Of a stretch of DNA of 64,000 nt, positions 60,014 to 64,000 are shown in pieces (the stretch's first letter is position 1; each line of letters starts with the position of its first letter). This DNA is from Reichenbachiella versicolor (GTDB lineage: Bacteria > Bacteroidota > Bacteroidia > Cytophagales > Cyclobacteriaceae). The stretch covers positions 186,001 to 250,000 of the forward strand of contig NZ_QFZQ01000003.1 in the NCBI RefSeq assembly GCF_003171675.1. Reading direction: 5' to 3'. A program made the translations under genes and the position numbers. The notes beneath the pieces were generated by a model. It was given only the letters and a program-made list of their open reading frames with translations. It did no database searches and was not told where the DNA came from.

Positions 60014-61953
60014 TGAGTGAGTCAAATATCAAAGTCACATTGCCAGATGGTAGTGTGAAAGAATTGCCAAAAGGATCGTCTGGAATGGATGTGGCATTGT
60101 CTATCAGTGAGGGTTTAGCAAGAAATGTACTGGCGGCAGAGGTCAATGGAGAAGTTTGGGATGCTTCAAGAGCTATCGATACAGATGCAGAAGTGAAATT
60201 ACTTACCTGGAATGATGCTGATGGTAAATCTACCTATTGGCACTCTTCTGCACACTTAATGGCAGAAGCTTTAGAAGCTTTATATCCAGGGATTAAATTA
60301 GGTATCGGTCCGGCTATTGATGCTGGGTTTTACTACGATATTGATTTTGGCGATCACGATTTTGATACCGAAAACCTTGATATAATAGAAAAGAAGATGC
60401 TCGAATTGGCCAAGCAAAAGAATGTTTACGAACGTTCGGAAGTGTCCAAGGCTGATGCTATAAAATACTTCACGGAGAAGGGCGATGAGTATAAATTAGA
60501 TCTGATTGATAGGCTCGAAGACGGAGATATCACGTTTTATAAACAAGGTGAATTCACAGACCTGTGTAAAGGCCCTCATATTCCTCATACAGGTTTCATT
60601 AAGGCGGCTAAAATCCTAAATGTAGCTGGAGCTTATTGGAAAGGTGATGAGAATAACAAACAATTGACTCGTTTATATGCGATCACTTTTCCTAAAGCGA
60701 AGGAACTTAAAGAATATTTAGAATTATTAGAAGAGGCTAAAAAAAGGGATCATAGAAAACTAGGAAAGGAGCTAGAGCTTTTTACTTTTTCTGAAAAAGT
60801 AGGGCATGGTCTGCCACTTTGGATGCCTAAAGGAGCGATGCTCAAAGATAGGCTTGAGACTTTCTTGAAAAAAGTTCAGCTTAAAGCAGGGTATAAACCT
60901 GTAGTGACACCACATATTGGTCACAAGGATTTGTATGTCACGTCAGGACATTACGAAAAATATGGTGAGGATTCTTTTCAGCCTATTAGTACGCCTCACG
61001 AAGGAGAGGAGTTCATTCTAAAACCAATGAATTGTCCTCATCACTGTGAAATTTACAATAGTACTCCAAAGTCTTACAAAGATTTGCCTTTGAGGCTTAC
61101 AGAGTTCGGTACAGTATATAGGTACGAACAAAGTGGTGAATTACATGGGTTAACTCGTGTAAGAGGATTTACTCAGGATGATGCTCACATCTTCTGTATG
61201 CCAGAGCAAGTGAAAGATGAGTTTTTGAAAGTGATTGATCTTGTTCTTTATGTTTTTGGAGCTCTGGGCTTTGATGATTTTACGGCTCAGATTTCGTTGC
61301 GAGACCCTGAAAATACTCAAAAATATATTGGTACTGATGAGAATTGGGCTAAAGCCGAAAAAGCTATTATTGAAGCGACAGAGGAAAAAGGTCTTAATAC
61401 TGTGACGGAGCTTGGTGAAGCTGCTTTCTATGGTCCTAAGTTGGATTTTATGGTTAAAGATGCCTTAGGTAGAAGCTGGCAACTAGGTACCATTCAAGTT
61501 GATTACAATCTTCCTGAACGTTTTGAGTTAGAATACACAGGGTCAGATAATCAAAAGCACAGACCTGTAATGATTCATAGAGCACCTTTCGGATCTTTAG
61601 AGAGATTTGTAGCCGTGTTGACTGAACATTGTGGCGGTAATTTCCCTCTTTGGTTGACTCCTGATCAGATTGCTATTCTTCCTATCTCAGAGAAATATGC
61701 AGACTATGCTAATGAAGTATATGCGAAAATGGAAGATTATGACATTAGAGGTTTTATTGATCATAGAGATGAAAAAATTGGTCGTAAGATTAGAGATGCA
61801 GAAACAGGTAAAATTCCTTACATGTTAATTGTGGGAGAGAAAGAAGCGGCAGAAGGTAAGGTAAGTGCCCGAAAGCATGGAGAAGGTGATTTAGGTAGTT
61901 TTACTCAAGATGAGTTTATAAAACTATTTAAAGAAGCTGCCTCAGTAGGTTAA
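60013..61953 (+). CDS. thrS: Threonyl-tRNA synthetase
   Basis: 646 residues. TGS domain (1-62), the editing domain with [11 protein letters not shown], and class-II catalytic core follow: motif 1 region [10 protein letters not shown], zinc site with [10 protein letters not shown], motif 2 [30 protein letters not shown], motif 3 [11 protein letters not shown]. The C-terminal anticodon-binding domain has [16 protein letters not shown]. It charges tRNA-Thr. It is coupled to the TPR lipoprotein gene and ends before an intrinsic terminator at 61977. Confidence 0.97.
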   Translation: MSESNIKVTLPDGSVKELPKGSSGMDVALSISEGLARNVLAAEVNGEVWDASRAIDTDAEVKLLTWNDADGKSTYWHSSAHLMAEALEALYPGIKLGIGPAIDAGFYYDIDFGDHDFDTENLDIIEKKMLELAKQKNVYERSEVSKADAIKYFTEKGDEYKLDLIDRLEDGDITFYKQGEFTDLCKGPHIPHTGFIKAAKILNVAGAYWKGDENNKQLTRLYAITFPKAKELKEYLELLEEAKKRDHRKLGKELELFTFSEKVGHGLPLWMPKGAMLKDRLETFLKKVQLKAGYKPVVTPHIGHKDLYVTSGHYEKYGEDSFQPISTPHEGEEFILKPMNCPHHCEIYNSTPKSYKDLPLRLTEFGTVYRYEQSGELHGLTRVRGFTQDDAHIFCMPEQVKDEFLKVIDLVLYVFGALGFDDFTAQISLRDPENTQKYIGTDENWAKAEKAIIEATEEKGLNTVTELGEAAFYGPKLDFMVKDALGRSWQLGTIQVDYNLPERFELEYTGSDNQKHRPVMIHRAPFGSLERFVAVLTEHCGGNFPLWLTPDQIAILPISEKYADYANEVYAKMEDYDIRGFIDHRDEKIGRKIRDAETGKIPYMLIVGEKEAAEGKVSARKHGEGDLGSFTQDEFIKLFKEAASVG

Positions 61954-61976
61954 AGTAAATGCTAAAATATTAAATG

Positions 61977-62008
61977 AATAGCGAGGAGAATACTTCTCGC
62001 TATTTTTG
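61977..62008 (+). terminator. Intrinsic terminator between thrS and mnmE
   Basis: AATAGCGAG (61977-61985) pairs exactly with CTCGCTATT (61996-62004), followed by TTTTTG. It lies inside the sequence that an upstream in-frame ATG at 61974 would translate, so the mnmE start is placed downstream at 62019. Confidence 0.85.
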
Positions 62009-62018
62009 TTTCCGATAT

Positions 62019-63386
62019 ATGATAGAAAGGAATTTAGATACAATAATAGCCTTAGCCACTGCTCCAGGAGTTGGAGCGATAGCTGTAATTAGACTGTCAG
62101 GTCCAGATAGCTATAATTTGACGAATAAGGTTTTTGATGGAAAGGACTTAGCTGAGCAGAAATCGCATACTGTTCATTTTGGTAATATTGTAGATGATGA
62201 AGAGATTATTGATGAAGTATTAGTAACCTTATTTAAAAACCCACATTCATTTACCAAAGAAGATAGTATCGAAATATCTTGTCATGGTTCTCAGTACATC
62301 ATAAATCGAATACTCCAACTATTTGTTAAGAATGGAGCTAGGTTGGCAGGTCCAGGTGAGTTTACACAGAGGGCTTACATAAATGGTCGTTTTGATCTAG
62401 CTCAAGCGGAGGCCGTAGCTGATTTAATAGCATCTGAAAATGAGTCCGCGCATGCCGCTGCGTTGAACCAAATGAGAGGAGGTATCTCGGGGGAAATAAA
62501 GGTTCTTCGAGAGAAGCTAGTTCACTTTGCATCTATGATTGAGTTAGAGCTTGATTTCTCTGAAGAGGATGTAGAATTCGCTAGTCGTGATGAGTTAAAG
62601 GAGTTGATAAAGAATATCGATATAGTCTTAGTAAAGCTCATTGATAGTTTTCAGTTGGGTAATGTTATCAAGAATGGGGTGCCGGTTGTGATTGTGGGGA
62701 AGCCTAATGCTGGAAAGTCTACACTGCTCAACGCTTTACTTGAAGAAGAAAAAGCTATTGTTTCGGATATAGCAGGTACAACTCGTGATATCATAGAAGA
62801 TGAATTAAATATACGTGGTGTAAAATTTAGATTTATAGATACCGCGGGTCTGCGTGAAACAGCTGATCATATAGAAGCCATAGGAGTAGAACGCGCTGAA
62901 CAAAAGATGGACGAAGCTGCGTTAATCATGTACTTGTTCGATTTGTCTACTGAAGCAATTGAGGAGATTAAGGAAACCGAACAAAAACTAATAGACCGTA
63001 ATAAGCCCTACATCCTAGTTGGAAATAAATCTGATAAAGTAGATTCAATTCCAAATTCGTTGATTGAGGACGATGAATTTATTTCTATAGCTGCAAAGCA
63101 TAACAAACAAGTTGAAGTTTTAAAAGATCGTATTTGGCAGAAGAGCCAAATGGACAATTTCAAAGCAGGAAATGTAGTTGTTACTAATGCTAGGCATTAC
63201 CAGAGTCTGGTAAATACTCAGAATGCGCTACATGATGTTTTGAAAGGAATTGATTTGCAGGTGTCCAACGACTTCCTTGCTCAGGATATACGCCATTCCT
63301 TACATTATTTAGGAGAGATTACGGGAGAGATTACAACAGATGATTTGCTGGACAACATATTTAGTAAGTTTTGTATCGGGAAGTAA
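62019..63386 (+). CDS. mnmE: tRNA modification GTPase MnmE
   Basis: I choose the ATG at 62019 (455 aa), because MIERNLDTIIALATAPGVGAIAVIRLSG is the canonical start and the earlier ATG at 61974 lies within a terminator. The folate-binding N-terminal domain, a helical domain and the G domain follow. The G domain has GKPNAGKSTLLNALL (G1), AGTTRD (G2), DTAG (G3) and NKSD (G4), and the protein ends in the MnmE signature FCIGK. With MnmG it puts cmnm5 groups on wobble uridine of several tRNAs. Length is normal. Confidence 0.97.
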   Translation: MIERNLDTIIALATAPGVGAIAVIRLSGPDSYNLTNKVFDGKDLAEQKSHTVHFGNIVDDEEIIDEVLVTLFKNPHSFTKEDSIEISCHGSQYIINRILQLFVKNGARLAGPGEFTQRAYINGRFDLAQAEAVADLIASENESAHAAALNQMRGGISGEIKVLREKLVHFASMIELELDFSEEDVEFASRDELKELIKNIDIVLVKLIDSFQLGNVIKNGVPVVIVGKPNAGKSTLLNALLEEEKAIVSDIAGTTRDIIEDELNIRGVKFRFIDTAGLRETADHIEAIGVERAEQKMDEAALIMYLFDLSTEAIEEIKETEQKLIDRNKPYILVGNKSDKVDSIPNSLIEDDEFISIAAKHNKQVEVLKDRIWQKSQMDNFKAGNVVVTNARHYQSLVNTQNALHDVLKGIDLQVSNDFLAQDIRHSLHYLGEITGEITTDDLLDNIFSKFCIGK

Positions 63387-63526
63387 TAACTCTTCTGTTT
63401 TTGTATTTCTTACACCACTTTTTTAACTGAAAGGATAAAGAGCGTTGCGATATGTTTTTCACGCTATGAGTTGGTCTATATCATAAACTGATTTAATTTG
63501 AATTAATCAAATCAAAAATAAACCTT

Positions 63527-64000
63527 ATGAAAGCCGCAGTAATTCTAGCAGGAAGTGGAGTATACGATGGATCAGAAATCCATGAATCAGTTTTTGCATT
63601 ATTAGCACTTGAAGAGAATGGAGTAGATTATCAATGTTATGCTCCTAACAAAAGCCAGTATCACGTGGTGAACCATATTACTGGTGAAGAAATGGACGAA
63701 ACACGTAACGTCTTGGTGGAATCTGCTCGAATTGCGCGAGGGTCTGTTGTTGATCTTAAAGAGTTGACTGCTGATGGAGCCGACTTATTAGTGATTCCAG
63801 GAGGGTTTGGGGTAGCTAAGAATTTAAATCAATGGGCAATTTCTGGATCTGATGGTGAATTGGATTCTGAGGTCAAAAGAGTGATCAATGATTTTACCAA
63901 AGCTAAAAAACCAATCTGTGGACTTTGTATGGGACCAACAGTCATAGCTCAAGCTTTATCAGGAAGCGGTATTGAAGCTTCCTTGACAGTTGGTACATCT
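63527..64000 (+). CDS. elbB: ElbB-type isoprenoid biosynthesis glyoxalase, 5' part
   Basis: The gene begins at the ATG at 63527 and is still open at the right edge, giving 158 residues (family length about 217). MKAAVILAGSGVYDGSEIHESV, then YAPNKSQYHVVNH and VIPGGFGVAKNLN match ElbB/YhbL of the DJ-1/PfpI superfamily. The nucleophile elbow is GLCMGPT with the catalytic cysteine. E. coli ElbB has glyoxalase activity. It is preceded by an A-rich leader AAATCAAAAAT. Confidence 0.9.
   Translation, partial: MKAAVILAGSGVYDGSEIHESVFALLALEENGVDYQCYAPNKSQYHVVNHITGEEMDETRNVLVESARIARGSVVDLKELTADGADLLVIPGGFGVAKNLNQWAISGSDGELDSEVKRVINDFTKAKKPICGLCMGPTVIAQALSGSGIEASLTVGTS

Noticed and set aside
61974-62018. 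Earlier mnmE start
   Set aside because: It would place an intrinsic terminator inside the coding region; the canonical MnmE N-terminus starts at 62019.

Overview
The window is a stretch of a Bacteroidota chromosome, most likely a marine, gliding-type member of the Cytophagales (Reichenbachiella/Fulvivirga-like). This rests on protein families and signals, not on rRNA. The evidence is a secreted beta-propeller with a type IX secretion C-terminal domain, CarboxypepD-regulatory-like domains, a SiaB/SpoIIE module, promoters of the Bacteroidota TTG...TAnnTTTG type, AT-rich DNA and few Shine-Dalgarno sites. No plasmid, prophage or CRISPR array is visible. Most genes are core or shared metabolic genes, with a small accessory patch at 7.9-9.4 kb.

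Layout. 1-1.5 kb: end of a FucP-type sugar symporter and a fucose-mutarotase-like protein. 1.6-4.5 kb: DUF6249 membrane protein, ECF sigma factor, small membrane protein, non-catalytic SUMF1-type lipoprotein, GNAT. 4.6-7.9 kb: envelope beta-barrel proteins and a metallophosphatase. 7.9-9.4 kb: an exact 41-bp tandem palindrome array, then a ParE/RelE-type toxin-antitoxin pair between two 117-119 bp direct repeats. 9.4-14.7 kb: quinone-oxidoreductase-like MDR, CoaX, a BIG2-domain exported protein, CorA, an SGNH lipoprotein. 14.9-19.7 kb: a fermentation block with an OFA-family transporter divergent from pyruvate formate-lyase and its activase. 19.7-27.9 kb: a DUF2339/DUF3999 pair, a 1020-aa GloVer-repeat T9SS protein and an AraC regulator. 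27.9-29.0 kb: 1.1 kb without genes, holding repeated TCGCATATATGCGA palindromes.

29.0-37.0 kb is the most interesting region: seven co-directional heme-related genes. They are hemA, a single-domain globin, a heme-binding Tll0287-like lipoprotein, a 158-aa five-helix membrane protein with two H-x13-H pairs, an FAD/NAD(P)H/[2Fe-2S] reductase, a CcmF-type heme lyase and a membrane-anchored pentaheme cytochrome c. The membrane protein and reductase look like a split ferric-reductase/NOX-like transmembrane electron conduit whose possible outlets (pentaheme cytochrome, heme lipoprotein) lie in the same cluster. I do not recognise this set as a named system.

37.5-51.7 kb: a predicted outer-membrane barrel, a DUF3857-transglutaminase-DUF2569 protein, an NSS sodium symporter, a thioredoxin-fold protein, a glutathione peroxidase, an M13 peptidase, a tandem pair of identical tRNA-Asp genes each with its own terminator, a YfbK-like VWA protein, and divergent from it a sigma factor overlapping a zf-HC2/TonB-C fusion. 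51.8-58.5 kb: acyl-CoA dehydrogenase, then a leftward signalling operon (SiaB-like kinase, coiled-coil membrane protein, histidine kinase with three 35-residue repeats, receiver-SpoIIE phosphatase, two small genes). 58.9-64.0 kb: TPR lipoprotein, thrS, mnmE and the start of elbB, which runs off the right edge.
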